Assembly (NCBI GenBank): GCA_002344075.1
Contig: DDTM01000126.1
Span: 62,001 to 126,000 of the forward strand
From: Bacteroidetes bacterium UBA2364
Lineage (GTDB): Bacteria > Bacteroidota > Rhodothermia > Rhodothermales > UBA2364
DNA: 64,000 bases
Direction of reading: 5' to 3'
Shown: piece after piece, positions 8,531 to 17,561 of the stretch
How positions within the stretch are numbered: the first letter of the stretch is position 1
Layout: each line of letters starts with the position of its first letter
Translations under genes and position numbers: made by a program
The notes under the pieces: generated by a model
What the model was told of the DNA's origin: nothing
Databases searched by the model: none
The model's input: only the letters and a program-made list of their open reading frames with translations

Positions 8531-8557
8531 GCGTTTCGATCAAAATTGGAATTAAAA

Positions 8558-10018
8558 TTATCCGCCCACAAGGGCCAGCCATTTGCCTACGGCATCGGCA
8601 GTGAGGTTAAACAAAGGTTGTGGGAAAACACCAAGCACCAAAACCAAGGCAGCAATGAGACTTAATAGCATAAGATCTAAGCGCCCCGCCTCTTCTACAT
8701 TTGCGGTGGCAGCTTTTAAGTTTCCATACATCACCTTTTGGTACACACGAAGCATATACACCGCTCCGAAGATAATGCTAAGACCGGCTGCGGTGGCCAG
8801 CCAACCATTATACTGGAATAACCCATTGAGCAACAGAAATTCGCCCACAAAGCCATTGGTTAACGGCACGGCGATAGAGCCGAGTAAGATGATCATGAAC
8901 AGCACCGCAAATTGAGGCGCATTTGCCGCCAAACCTCCCAGCGCTTCAAGGGAGCGTGTACCTGTACGGCGTTCTATCCAATGTACTACATAAAACATGC
9001 CGACAACATTAATGCCGTGGTTCAACATTTGAACGAGTGCGCCTTGTACCCCAAATTCATTTCCTACGAAGAGGCCCGCAGCAATCAGACCCACGTGCGA
9101 AAGCGAGGAATAGGCCACCAATCGCTTCAAATCGTCTTGTTGGATGGCAATCACAGCACCATAGAGTACACCAATGACTGCCAAATAGAGAAAGAGATCT
9201 CGGTAGAGCGGTAGTCCTTCGGCAGCAATGGGCATCATCCAACGATAAACCCCAAAAAGCCCCATTTTGAGCATAATTCCAGCGAGCAGCATGGTTCCTA
9301 CAGTCGGTGCAACCGTATAGGTATCTGGTTGCCATGTATGAAACGGAAAAATGGGGATTTTCACGGCAAAGGCAGCAAAGAAACCAAGTAGCACCCAAGG
9401 TGCAAGATGGGGTGGTACATTGGCAGCCATTAAGGCAACCCAGTCAAAACTATGTTTGCCATCTGTCCCTTGTGTAAAGAAATAAACCGTCAAAATCGAA
9501 AGAAGCATCAGCAAACTTCCAGAAAACGTATAAATAAAGAACTTAAGCGTTATTCGTTGACGATTTTCCCCGCCCCAGATTGCTGCAATGAAGTAAATGG
9601 GAATTAATGCCAATTCCCAGAAAATGTAGAACAAGAAGCCATCCCATGCCATAAACACACCGTTGAGGGCAAATTGCATGGCCAGTATTAAACCGAGAAG
9701 GTTGGATTCTTTATCGGCGTTTTGGCTACAAGCAACAGGCAAAATGAAGGGAATCAAAAGGTTCGTAAGAAGTAACATTAACACACCCGGCCCATCCAAA
9801 GCAAACGAAAACCCAATGCCCGCAGCCGGAACCCAAGGCAAAGACAATACCTGAACCGTACTACCGGCATTAAAGGTTAACCAGAGCGTTACGGTCAATA
9901 CCAACGTAAGACCCGCTCCCAGAAGGGCCAATAAACGGGCCAATTTGGCTTTGGTAAGGAAAACCGCGACGGAAACAACCAGTGGAAGGCCCAGTATCAG
10001 TAAAGGCAGGGTGGTCAT
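8558..10018 (-). CDS. nuoM: NADH-quinone oxidoreductase subunit M
   Basis: Antiporter-like proton-pumping membrane subunit of complex I, 486 residues. The conserved charged positions of the family are in place: the glutamate in FYIFWELALIPIYF, the lysine in AFAVKIPIFPFHTW and the segment LKRLVAYSSLSHVGLI. About 14 transmembrane helices. It starts 6 bp after the nuoL stop, so the pair is tightly packed in the operon. Confidence 0.96.
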   Translation of the reverse strand: MTTLPLLILGLPLVVSVAVFLTKAKLARLLALLGAGLTLVLTVTLWLTFNAGSTVQVLSLPWVPAAGIGFSFALDGPGVLMLLLTNLLIPFILPVACSQNADKESNLLGLILAMQFALNGVFMAWDGFLFYIFWELALIPIYFIAAIWGGENRQRITLKFFIYTFSGSLLMLLSILTVYFFTQGTDGKHSFDWVALMAANVPPHLAPWVLLGFFAAFAVKIPIFPFHTWQPDTYTVAPTVGTMLLAGIMLKMGLFGVYRWMMPIAAEGLPLYRDLFLYLAVIGVLYGAVIAIQQDDLKRLVAYSSLSHVGLIAAGLFVGNEFGVQGALVQMLNHGINVVGMFYVVHWIERRTGTRSLEALGGLAANAPQFAVLFMIILLGSIAVPLTNGFVGEFLLLNGLFQYNGWLATAAGLSIIFGAVYMLRVYQKVMYGNLKAATANVEEAGRLDLMLLSLIAALVLVLGVFPQPLFNLTADAVGKWLALVGG

Positions 10019-10024
10019 TAGAGA

Positions 10025-11908
10025 TTACCAGATTACGTTAAACAGAAGGATGAGTACCAAACCGGCCACCATCAAAAATAAATAGGTTCCGATTTTACCT
10101 GTTTGAAATTGACGAAGGCCAAGTCCTAACTGCCCCACAAGAGACGCCAGCCCATTGACGATGCCATCTATGACTTTCGTATCTATCAGTTTGTGCAATA
10201 AACGGGAAAGGCGCTCAACCGGGCGTACAAATATGGCATCGTAGCTTTCGTCCACATAAAATTTATGACCCGCAAGTTTGGCAAACCCCTTAAGTGCCTC
10301 TTCTTCCACAGGCACTTGTTTTGGGTTCTGATAATGTTTCCATGCCCAAAAACCCAGACCAACGGCAACCGTAAACGCAATTCCCATCAAAACCAGTTCG
10401 GTTGAAACGGTCATGATGTGTGCGGCTTCCCCAAGTAACGGGGCTAAATACCCGGAGAACCATTGTAGATGCGTAAAAGCGGGCAAGTTCAGAAGTCCAC
10501 TTATTAACGACAATACCGCCAGAATCATGAGTGGTAACGTCATCACCAAAGGCGACTCGTGCAGATGTACGGCTTGTTCTTTGGTTCCTCTAAATTCCCC
10601 CCAAAACGTAAGGGTGTACATCCGTATCATATACACCACGGTTAGTGCTGCACTAAACAGTGTCAAAGCCCACATAAGTGGATTGTGTTCAAAAATCTTG
10701 GCCAAGAGTTCGTCTTTCGAGAAAAAGCCCGCAAATGGAAAAATACCGATAATGGCAAATGTCCCAAAAAGAAACGTCCAATGCGTTGTTCTAAGCGATT
10801 TGCGAAGCCCCCCCATGTGACGAAGGTCTTGCCCGCCGTTCATGGCATGAATGACACTGCCCGCCCCCAAGAACAAAAGGGCTTTAAAAAACGCATGGGT
10901 GGTAAGGTGGAACATCGCAGAGCCATAAGCGCCTACACCTGCAGCGACAAACATCAGTCCTAATTGCGATACAGTGGAATAGGCCAATACCTTCTTGATG
11001 TCGTTTTGACCAAGGCCGATAAGTGCGGCAAAAAGGGACGTCGCCAACCCAACCCATGCAATAACCGATAAGGTTTCCGGTGCTAAGTCGTACAATGCCG
11101 AAGCCCGCACCACCAAATAAATCCCTGCCGTCACCATGGTCGCGGCGTGGATGAGTGCAGAAACGGGCGTGGGACCTGCCATCGCATCCGGCAACCATGT
11201 ATAAAGAGGAATCTGGGCGCTTTTCCCCATTGCCCCCACAAAAAGCAACAAAGTAATCAGGCCAATAGTTGCCGCATCTGCAAGCCCGGCTTTAGAAAAC
11301 ACATCCGCATAGGCAATACTCCCATAGTGCTGGGAAATCATAAAAATACCGAGTAACAAGCCCAAGTCCCCGACTCGGTTCATGATAAACGCCTTCCTTG
11401 CGGCATCGGCATAATCGCGTTTGGTGTACCAAAATCCAATGAGCAAATACGAACAAAGGCCAACACCTTCCCAACCGAAGAAAAGGAGCAGAAAGTTATT
11501 GCCCATCACCAGCAGGAGCATTGAAAACACAAAGAGGTTCAGGTAGGCAAAAAATTTATGAAAACCCTCATCTTCGTGCATATAGCCAATTGAATAGATG
11601 TGTATGAGCGTACCCACGCCCGTAATGACAAGCATCATCCAGACGGAGAGACGATCCACTAAAAACCCAATTTCTACGTGCAAATTACCTACATTTAGCC
11701 AGGTAAACAGAACACATTCTATCGGTTCTGGGTCACCCAAAAGCGCTATAAATAACCAAACAGTAAACAAGAACGAACTGGCTATTGTACCCGTACCCAA
11801 GGCGCCAACGATGCTCTTGCCCATTTTTTTCCCGACAAGCCCATTGATGAGGAAGCCAAGAAGCGGTAGCACTGGAATGAGAGGAATGATCTGTTGCATA
11901 AAAAACAA
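10025..11908 (-). CDS. nuoL: NADH-quinone oxidoreductase subunit L
   Basis: The distal antiporter-like proton-pumping subunit of complex I, 627 residues, with the long amphipathic helix HL expected near the C-terminus (about residues 530-600) and a final anchoring helix ending in LILLFNVIW. Conserved stretches are FFGWEGVGLCSYLLIGFWY, AMGKSAQIPLYTWLPDAM and ALIHAATMVTAGIYL. ATG 11908 is used; ATG 11899 is also possible. It lies between nuoK and nuoM as usual. Confidence 0.96.
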   Translation of the reverse strand: MFFMQQIIPLIPVLPLLGFLINGLVGKKMGKSIVGALGTGTIASSFLFTVWLFIALLGDPEPIECVLFTWLNVGNLHVEIGFLVDRLSVWMMLVITGVGTLIHIYSIGYMHEDEGFHKFFAYLNLFVFSMLLLVMGNNFLLLFFGWEGVGLCSYLLIGFWYTKRDYADAARKAFIMNRVGDLGLLLGIFMISQHYGSIAYADVFSKAGLADAATIGLITLLLFVGAMGKSAQIPLYTWLPDAMAGPTPVSALIHAATMVTAGIYLVVRASALYDLAPETLSVIAWVGLATSLFAALIGLGQNDIKKVLAYSTVSQLGLMFVAAGVGAYGSAMFHLTTHAFFKALLFLGAGSVIHAMNGGQDLRHMGGLRKSLRTTHWTFLFGTFAIIGIFPFAGFFSKDELLAKIFEHNPLMWALTLFSAALTVVYMIRMYTLTFWGEFRGTKEQAVHLHESPLVMTLPLMILAVLSLISGLLNLPAFTHLQWFSGYLAPLLGEAAHIMTVSTELVLMGIAFTVAVGLGFWAWKHYQNPKQVPVEEEALKGFAKLAGHKFYVDESYDAIFVRPVERLSRLLHKLIDTKVIDGIVNGLASLVGQLGLGLRQFQTGKIGTYLFLMVAGLVLILLFNVIW

Positions 11909-11941
11909 TTCTGTATAGAAGACGGCATTTCTGCCAATGCC

Positions 11942-12262
11942 TTAGTGTTTTAATTGATCCAGCTGGTGAATATCCACACCTTTGGTATTTCGATAAATGA
12001 GTACCAAAACGGACAACCCAATGGTTGCCTCGGCTGCCGCAACCACCATGATGAAGAACACAAAAACCTGTCCGTGCCCATCCCCCAAATATGTAGAAAA
12101 AGCAACCAAAAGCAGATTGACCGCATTCAACATGAGTTCAATACACATCAATACCACGATGGCATTTCGGCGAATCATCACCCCCAGTACCCCAATCGAG
12201 AACAACACGCTACTCAACACGAGATAATATTCTATTGGGATGACTTGAATACTGTTTAACAT
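11942..12262 (-). CDS. nuoK: NADH-quinone oxidoreductase subunit K
   Basis: Small three-helix membrane subunit of complex I, 106 residues, homologous to MrpC. The two membrane glutamates of the family are visible, in MCIELMLNAVNL and AAAEATIGLSV. The start MLNSIQVIPIEYYL precedes the first helix. It is 42 bp beyond nuoJ and 33 bp before nuoL. Confidence 0.95.
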   Translation of the reverse strand: MLNSIQVIPIEYYLVLSSVLFSIGVLGVMIRRNAIVVLMCIELMLNAVNLLLVAFSTYLGDGHGQVFVFFIMVVAAAEATIGLSVLVLIYRNTKGVDIHQLDQLKH

Positions 12263-12304
12263 AACTAAGTTGCTTTACGGCAAAACCGCAAAATTTTGTA
12301 ATGA

Positions 12305-12829
12305 TCAAAAAGTAGTGAGAGGTTCGGAGTCCGTTTCTTTATTCCGCTTACCGATCAGCACAGCCCCAACCATTGCGGCAATAAACAGAATAGAGGCTAC
12401 CTCGAAAGGCACTACAAAGTCGGAAAACAAGATTTTTCCAAGGTTCTCCACCAATCCCACTGTTGCGGATTGCGCAGGTGAGGGCGGAATGGCAATGGCC
12501 CCACGTACCGAACCAATGAGGGTAAGCAGCAACATACCCGCCGAAATGGTTACCGAAAGCCGAACCAAGTTGCTTTTTTGTGGCTCAGTTTCGTCTTTAA
12601 GGTTGAGCAGCATCAGTACAAACAAGAACAATACCATGATGGCGCCTGCATAAACAATCAGGTTTACAATCGCCACAAATTGGGCATTAAGCAATACGTA
12701 TTGTCCCGAAAGCAAGAAGAACGTCACAATCAGGCTCAAAACACTGTGTACCGGACTTTTAGCAAACACGACAGTCAATGCACTTAAGACCGATAAGACC
12801 GCCATGATAAAAAAGAAAATCAGTTCCAT
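12305..12829 (-). CDS. nuoJ: NADH-quinone oxidoreductase subunit J
   Basis: Membrane subunit of complex I with five transmembrane helices, 174 residues. The conserved NLIVYAGAIMVLFLFVLMLL segment (TM3 with its pi-bulge tyrosine and glycine) is present. It follows nuoI after only 3 bp. The soluble C-terminus is short (KRNKETDSEPLTTF). Confidence 0.94.
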   Translation of the reverse strand: MELIFFFIMAVLSVLSALTVVFAKSPVHSVLSLIVTFFLLSGQYVLLNAQFVAIVNLIVYAGAIMVLFLFVLMLLNLKDETEPQKSNLVRLSVTISAGMLLLTLIGSVRGAIAIPPSPAQSATVGLVENLGKILFSDFVVPFEVASILFIAAMVGAVLIGKRNKETDSEPLTTF

Positions 12830-12832
12830 CGG

Positions 12833-13396
12833 TTACGGGTTTTTTTGGGTGCTTTCCAAGTTATCACGCCAGAATTGGCGTTTGCTTACGTCCACGCGGT
12901 CTTCGGGTGCAATACCTTCTACCAGCATGTCTTTTCCATACACAAAATCTTGGCGGTCATAGTAGGCAGGTGTGATGTTTGGCGTCAGGAAAATGGCTTC
13001 TTTCGGACAGGCCTCTTCGCACAGGCCGCAAAAGATACAACGTAGCATATTTATCTCATAAACCGCCGCATATTTCTCCTCACGGTAGAGACTTTCCTCG
13101 CCTTTCTGGCGTTCAGCAGCGGTCATGGTAATGGCTTCAGCCGGACAAGCCACCGCACAAAGCCCACAGGCCGTACAACGCTCCGCACCTTTATCATCGC
13201 GCTTCAACACATGTCGCCCACGATAAACCGGACTAAAACTTCGCTCTTGTTCAGGATAAGCAACAGTACTCTTCTTCTTGAAAAAATGCTTTAATGTAAT
13301 TCCCATACCACTTAGAATAGCGGGGACATAGGCTTTTTCCAAAAAGGACATGTCTTTTTGAGAGACAACTTTGGACCGATTGGTTAATTTTTGCAT
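12833..13396 (-). CDS. nuoI: NADH-quinone oxidoreductase subunit I, 8Fe ferredoxin
   Basis: Peripheral-arm subunit of complex I that carries clusters N6a and N6b, 187 residues. Two CxxCxxCxxxCP motifs are present: CTACGLCAVACP and CIFCGLCEEACP. The N-terminal amphipathic part (GITLKHFFKK) anchors it to the membrane arm. ATG 13396 gives a 15-residue hydrophilic lead that could be spurious; ATG 13351 (MSFLEKAYVPAIL) is a plausible alternative. A 64-bp gap separates it from nuoH. Confidence 0.95.
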   Translation of the reverse strand: MQKLTNRSKVVSQKDMSFLEKAYVPAILSGMGITLKHFFKKKSTVAYPEQERSFSPVYRGRHVLKRDDKGAERCTACGLCAVACPAEAITMTAAERQKGEESLYREEKYAAVYEINMLRCIFCGLCEEACPKEAIFLTPNITPAYYDRQDFVYGKDMLVEGIAPEDRVDVSKRQFWRDNLESTQKNP

Positions 13397-13460
13397 ACCA
13401 TTGAGGGGTGTTCCGTTTGGTAAAATATACGGGAGACTGGTTGTAGTAAGTGGTTTAAGA

Positions 13461-14459
13461 TCATCCGAAAATCAATACGCCCGCACCCGTGAGCAACATA
13501 TTTAAGATGGCCAAAGGAATCAGAATTTTCCAGCCCAAGTGCATCAACTGGTCATATCTAAAACGAGGCAACGTCCACCGAACCCATATAAATACAAATA
13601 CACCCAGCAAGGTTTTTGTAAACAAGACGACAAACGCAATCGCATTTCCCACAATAGGATTCATGGCGCTGTAATCCAAGCCAGGCATATTGTAGCCGCC
13701 GAGGTAAAGCGTGGCAATCACCGCAGCAGAAATAAACATATTGATGTATTCGGCAAAGAGATAGAAACCCAATTTCATCGAACTATATTCCGTATGAAAC
13801 CCACCAATCAACTCAGTTTCGCACTCCGGAAGATCAAAGGGGGCTCGGTTACACTCCGCTAAGGCCGTAATACAATAAATCAGAAATCCGAAAGGCTGAT
13901 AAATGATGTTCCAGTTAAAGCCTTTTTGTTGCTCGGCAATGGCTTTCAGGTCTAATGACCCCGTCAACATGATAATGGCGATAACCACCAAACCCATAGC
14001 CAGTTCGTAACTAATCATTTGGGACGAAGCACGAATGGCTCCGAACAGGGAATATTTGTTATTAGACGCCCAACCGCCAATCATGATACCATATACACCC
14101 ACAGATACAAATCCCAGCACATACAAAATCCCAATATTCAGATCGGCAATTTGCAGGTTAGGTCCCCAAGGAATGACCGCCCCCGTCATCAGTGCGGTAA
14201 ACATAAACAAGCCCGGCCCGGCAATGAACAAGAGTTTTTCGGCATTCGACGGAATAAATTCCTCTTTCATGAACATCTTAACGCCATCGGCCAATGGTTG
14301 TAATAAACCAAAGACCCCAGCGCGGTTTGGCCCTAAGCGGTCTTGCAGAAAAGCGGCGATTTTGCGCTCTGCCCAAGTGGAATAGGCCGCTACGCCCATT
14401 GTTACCGCAAAGAGGAACAGCACAAGCACACTTTTTTCGATGATTAAGTACAGTGGCAT
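13461..14459 (-). CDS. nuoH: NADH-quinone oxidoreductase subunit H
   Basis: Membrane subunit that links the peripheral and membrane arms of complex I and forms much of the quinone chamber, 332 residues, eight or nine helices. Family signatures are AERKIAAFLQDRLGPNRAGVFG near residue 30 (quoted in part: AERK and DRLGPNRAG), LPLADGVKMFMKEE in the form LQPLADGVKMFMKEE, and NRAPFDLPECETELIGGFHTEY around residue 210 (key residues E-x-E and EY). Gap to nuoG is 22 bp. Confidence 0.96.
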   Translation of the reverse strand: MPLYLIIEKSVLVLFLFAVTMGVAAYSTWAERKIAAFLQDRLGPNRAGVFGLLQPLADGVKMFMKEEFIPSNAEKLLFIAGPGLFMFTALMTGAVIPWGPNLQIADLNIGILYVLGFVSVGVYGIMIGGWASNNKYSLFGAIRASSQMISYELAMGLVVIAIIMLTGSLDLKAIAEQQKGFNWNIIYQPFGFLIYCITALAECNRAPFDLPECETELIGGFHTEYSSMKLGFYLFAEYINMFISAAVIATLYLGGYNMPGLDYSAMNPIVGNAIAFVVLFTKTLLGVFVFIWVRWTLPRFRYDQLMHLGWKILIPLAILNMLLTGAGVLIFG

Positions 14460-14481
14460 CGGTTGTCTAAATTATGGCGGA

Positions 14482-15432
14482 TTAAACCACCGTTTTGGCT
14501 TTGGCTTTGTATTTATTGGCCGAAATCACCGAATGACGGTGGATGCTTCTTGGCCCCTCGATAGTCCAATCTTCTTTCACTTTATGGTCAAAACGACACT
14601 CGTTGCAGATAAACTCCTCTACTTCGTCAAAGACATCTTTACGGGCAGTAACACGCAATACATCGTCTCCCGCCATCCATAAGACGGTTTTTCCACAGCA
14701 TTTATCACATTTCCTATGCGCATCAAAGGGACGGGTAAACCAAACGCGGCTACGGAAACGGAACGTCTTATCCGTCAACGCCCCAACCGGACAGACATCA
14801 ATCACATTACCAGAAAAATCGTTCTTTATCGCCTTCTCGATATACGTCCCGATTTCAGCACGGTCTCCACGGAACAACACGCCATGCACCCGTTCGTCGG
14901 TAAATTGGTTAGCAGTATAAACGCAGCGGTAACACAGGATGCAGCGGGTCATGTGTAGTTGGATGTAAGGCCCAATGTCTATCCGTTCAAAGGTGCGCCT
15001 TTCTTCTTCGTAGCGGGTTTCCGAAGCGCCGTGCGCAAACGCCAAGTCTTGTAAATGGCACTCTCCAGCCTGATCGCATACAGGGCAGTCTAAGGGATGA
15101 TTGATCAGCAAGAGTTCCACCACTCCTTTCCGCGCTGCAAGCAAGTCTGGATTGGTAGTATTTTCCACTACCATACCATCCATCACCTGTGTTTGACACG
15201 AAGCAACGGGTTTGGGCATGGGGCGAGGATCTCTTTCGGAACCTTGTGTAACCTTTACAATGCATGTACGGCACTTGCCACCACTCCCTTCTAAGGGCGA
15301 ATAATAACACATTGCAGGCGGAACCAAATGGCTGTGCTCCGGCTGCTCGGTTGCAATCTTCCGGGCGGCTTGCAAGATGGTTGTCCCCGGTTCCACTTGT
15401 GTTTCTATGCCGTCTATCGTGACTTTTAGCAT
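14482..15432 (-). CDS. nuoG: NADH-quinone oxidoreductase subunit G, minimal form without the molybdopterin-like domain
   Basis: Iron-sulfur subunit of the complex I peripheral arm. It has the N-terminal 2Fe-2S ferredoxin domain (CYYSPLEGSGGKCRTC and the later SCQ), the His/Cys motif HPLDCPVCDQAGEC, the 4Fe-4S motif CILCYRC with CPVGAL, and a last cysteine group CDKCC / CNEC that opens the molybdopterin-oxidoreductase region in longer NuoG. The protein stops at 316 residues just after that group, whereas E. coli NuoG has about 900. Short NuoG of about this size is usual in Bacteroidota, so I read it as natural rather than truncated. Confidence 0.92.
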   Translation of the reverse strand: MLKVTIDGIETQVEPGTTILQAARKIATEQPEHSHLVPPAMCYYSPLEGSGGKCRTCIVKVTQGSERDPRPMPKPVASCQTQVMDGMVVENTTNPDLLAARKGVVELLLINHPLDCPVCDQAGECHLQDLAFAHGASETRYEEERRTFERIDIGPYIQLHMTRCILCYRCVYTANQFTDERVHGVLFRGDRAEIGTYIEKAIKNDFSGNVIDVCPVGALTDKTFRFRSRVWFTRPFDAHRKCDKCCGKTVLWMAGDDVLRVTARKDVFDEVEEFICNECRFDHKVKEDWTIEGPRSIHRHSVISANKYKAKAKTVV

Positions 15433-15465
15433 ATGTCGTGTGTGGTTTTACAGGTTTTCGTGGAA

Positions 15466-16821
15466 TCAAACGCCCACGGCTCCATAATATATTTCTAAGC
15501 GACCAAGTCCATAATTCCGGGCTTGGGCTTCTTGTGGATGTCGGACGTGCCACTCGAACTCTTCACGGAAGTGTCGGATGGCGGCAGCAACAGGCCATGC
15601 AGCGGCATCGCCCAGTGGACAAATGGTATTGCCCTCTATTTTCTTGGAAATATCTACCAACAGGTCTAGGTCATGGTCATGGCCATGACCATGCTCAATG
15701 CGGTGCAGCACCTTTTCCATCCAACCCGTCCCTTCGCGGCACGGCGAACATTGTCCGCAGGACTCGTGGTGATAAAAACGGGCATAGGTATAGGTATTCC
15801 GCACGATACACTGATCTTCGTCAAAGACAATAAAACCACCAGAACCCAACATCGTCCCGGTCAAAAACCCGCCATCCGAGAGCGATTCATACGTCATCAC
15901 GCGGTCTTCGCCTTTTGCATTTTTGAGCATCAGATCGGCGGGCAGAATTGGAACCGAAGAACCACCGGGCACACAGGCCTTGAAGCGTTTACCGCCTGGA
16001 ATGCCGCCACAATACTCGTCGGAGAAGATAAACTCCTCTACAGGCAATCCCATTTCAATCTCATACACCCCCGGTTTGTTTAGATTTCCGCACGCCGAGA
16101 TCAATTTCGTTCCGGTACTTCTTCCCACACCAACCGCCGCATACGCATCTCCACCTTCGTTCACAATAACGGGTACTGCCGCTAGGGTTTCCACATTATT
16201 CACCACCGTTGGGCTTTGCCAAAGCCCTTTCACTGCCGGAAAAGGCGGTTTGATGCGCGGATTGCCCCGCTTTCCCTCCAACGACTCAATGAGTGCCGTC
16301 TCCTCGCCACAGATATACGCCCCACCCCCCGGCGCAACGTAGAGGTCTAACGAAAAATCCGTCCCCAAGATTTTCCTCCCCAACCAACCATGTAAATAGG
16401 CTTCCGCAATGGCCTTTTCAAGAATTTTGACAATCCATTTATACTCGCCCCGAATGTAGATATAGGCCGTCTGTACGCCCAATGCATAGCTCGATGTTAT
16501 CATCCCTTCTACCAACAAATGCGGGATCTTTTCCATCAAATAGCGGTCTTTAAACGTTCCTGGCTCCGACTCGTCCGCATTACACAACAAATAGCGCGGT
16601 ACGCCCTCTGGTTTAGCCAAAAAACTCCATTTCATACCCGTCGGAAAACCTGCACCGCCTCGCCCACGCAATCCGGAACGTTTCACCTCGTCCACTACCT
16701 CTTCCGGCGTCAGGGACTTTAGCGCCTTCTCGACCGAGCGATAGCCACCCATCTTCCGATATATTTCGTAGCCTTGAATGCCTGCCACGTGGGCATGTTC
16801 TAACAGAATTTTACGAGACAT
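15466..16821 (-). CDS. nuoF: NADH-quinone oxidoreductase subunit F, NADH/FMN-binding
   Basis: Catalytic subunit of complex I that oxidises NADH with FMN and holds cluster N3, 451 residues. The FMN/NADH motifs are GRGGAGFPTGMKW and GGGAYICGEETALIESLEG, and the N3 ligands are ESCGQCSPCREG plus the later cysteine in TICPLGDAA. An oddity is a His-rich stretch EHGHGHDHDLD between those ligands, encoded by a 22-bp palindrome; the usual family sequence there is acidic and without histidines. The start ATG lies inside the end of a small upstream ORF (11-base overlap). Confidence 0.96.
   Translation of the reverse strand: MSRKILLEHAHVAGIQGYEIYRKMGGYRSVEKALKSLTPEEVVDEVKRSGLRGRGGAGFPTGMKWSFLAKPEGVPRYLLCNADESEPGTFKDRYLMEKIPHLLVEGMITSSYALGVQTAYIYIRGEYKWIVKILEKAIAEAYLHGWLGRKILGTDFSLDLYVAPGGGAYICGEETALIESLEGKRGNPRIKPPFPAVKGLWQSPTVVNNVETLAAVPVIVNEGGDAYAAVGVGRSTGTKLISACGNLNKPGVYEIEMGLPVEEFIFSDEYCGGIPGGKRFKACVPGGSSVPILPADLMLKNAKGEDRVMTYESLSDGGFLTGTMLGSGGFIVFDEDQCIVRNTYTYARFYHHESCGQCSPCREGTGWMEKVLHRIEHGHGHDHDLDLLVDISKKIEGNTICPLGDAAAWPVAAAIRHFREEFEWHVRHPQEAQARNYGLGRLEIYYGAVGV
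15672..15693. repeat. 22-bp perfect palindrome inside nuoF
   Basis: The sequence reads the same on both strands over 22 bases (centre ggcc at 15681-15684). It encodes the HGHGHDH stretch of NuoF. Built on repeats of catgg/ccatg, it may have arisen by local duplication. Confidence 0.8.
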
Positions 16822-17004
16822 TTTCTGTATGTGGGTCTGGTTGGGTCTTTTGTTTAATGTAGTCTAATAAGTGCTGGCCTATGGTGGATTTTAGGTTTTG
16901 CACCTTTCCAGGCATTTCGGGATCGTCGTAGCCTGATTCCATAGGCAAAGTCTGGATACGAAAACCTTTTTCAGATTAGATATTATAGGATCAATGTCTT
17001 TCAT
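16811..17004 (-). pseudogene. Small ORF filling the nuoE-nuoF gap, apparently frameshifted
   Basis: The 190-bp gap between nuoE and nuoF is the longest in the operon. From ATG 17004 one frame reads MKDIDPIISNLKKVF; one base further the second frame continues RIQTLPMESGYDDPEMPG and runs to a TAA at 16811-16813 that overlaps the nuoF start. Adding one T to the TTTT run near 16960 would join both into one frame of about 63 residues covering the whole gap. The second part alone has its own ATG (16942) and encodes 43 residues. Either a small operon protein lost by frameshift, a sequencing error in a homopolymer, or a coupling leader for nuoF. No family recognised. Confidence 0.4.
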
Positions 17005-17011
17005 ATCTTTC

Positions 17012-17542
17012 TTAGTCTATCTTTTCCCAAGCCTTTGGAGGAACTGGCTGTTTTTGCCACGCATCTACTAATGCATCAATTTTTTCCTCGGTCAGGTTTT
17101 CGTAATAATGTTCGCCACATTGCATCATCGGGGCATAACCACAAGCCCCCAAGCACTCGGCAGATTTTAGCGTAAAGAAGCCATCTTCGGTGGTTTCATT
17201 CACCTTAATGCCCAATTTTTGCTGGAGATAAGCTATCGTCTTATCGGCTCCGCGCAGCATACACGGCCCCGTATGACAAACCTCCAACATATACTTCCCA
17301 ACGGGCTTAAGATTGAACATCGTATAAAACGTAGCCACTTCATACACCTCGATGGGCGAGATAGCAAGCAAATCTGCCACATAGTCCATCACCTCGGCGG
17401 TCAGATGCCCGCCAAAATCTTCTTGGGCCATATGTAATACCCGAATCAAGGCGCTTTTCTGACGGCCTTCTGGGAATTGCCCCACGATCTTCCGAACCTG
17501 TGCAAGGCGTTCTTCGGAGAAACGAGGCGGGTTATAAGCCAT
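17012..17542 (-). CDS. nuoE: NADH-quinone oxidoreductase subunit E, 2Fe-2S thioredoxin-like
   Basis: Peripheral-arm subunit carrying cluster N1a, 176 residues from ATG 17542 (ATG 17551 adds three). The N-terminal helical domain is followed by the thioredoxin-like 2Fe-2S domain with ligands in CHTGPCMLRGAD and CLGACGYAPMMQ. It begins 19 bp after the nuoD stop and is followed by a gap with a small broken ORF. Length is normal. Confidence 0.95.
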   Translation of the reverse strand: MAYNPPRFSEERLAQVRKIVGQFPEGRQKSALIRVLHMAQEDFGGHLTAEVMDYVADLLAISPIEVYEVATFYTMFNLKPVGKYMLEVCHTGPCMLRGADKTIAYLQQKLGIKVNETTEDGFFTLKSAECLGACGYAPMMQCGEHYYENLTEEKIDALVDAWQKQPVPPKAWEKID

Positions 17543-17561
17543 TATTTCCATTGGTTTTACC

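Noticed and set aside
14482..15432. NuoG as a broken gene.
   Set aside because: All cluster ligands are present, spacing to nuoH is normal, and short NuoG is usual in this group.
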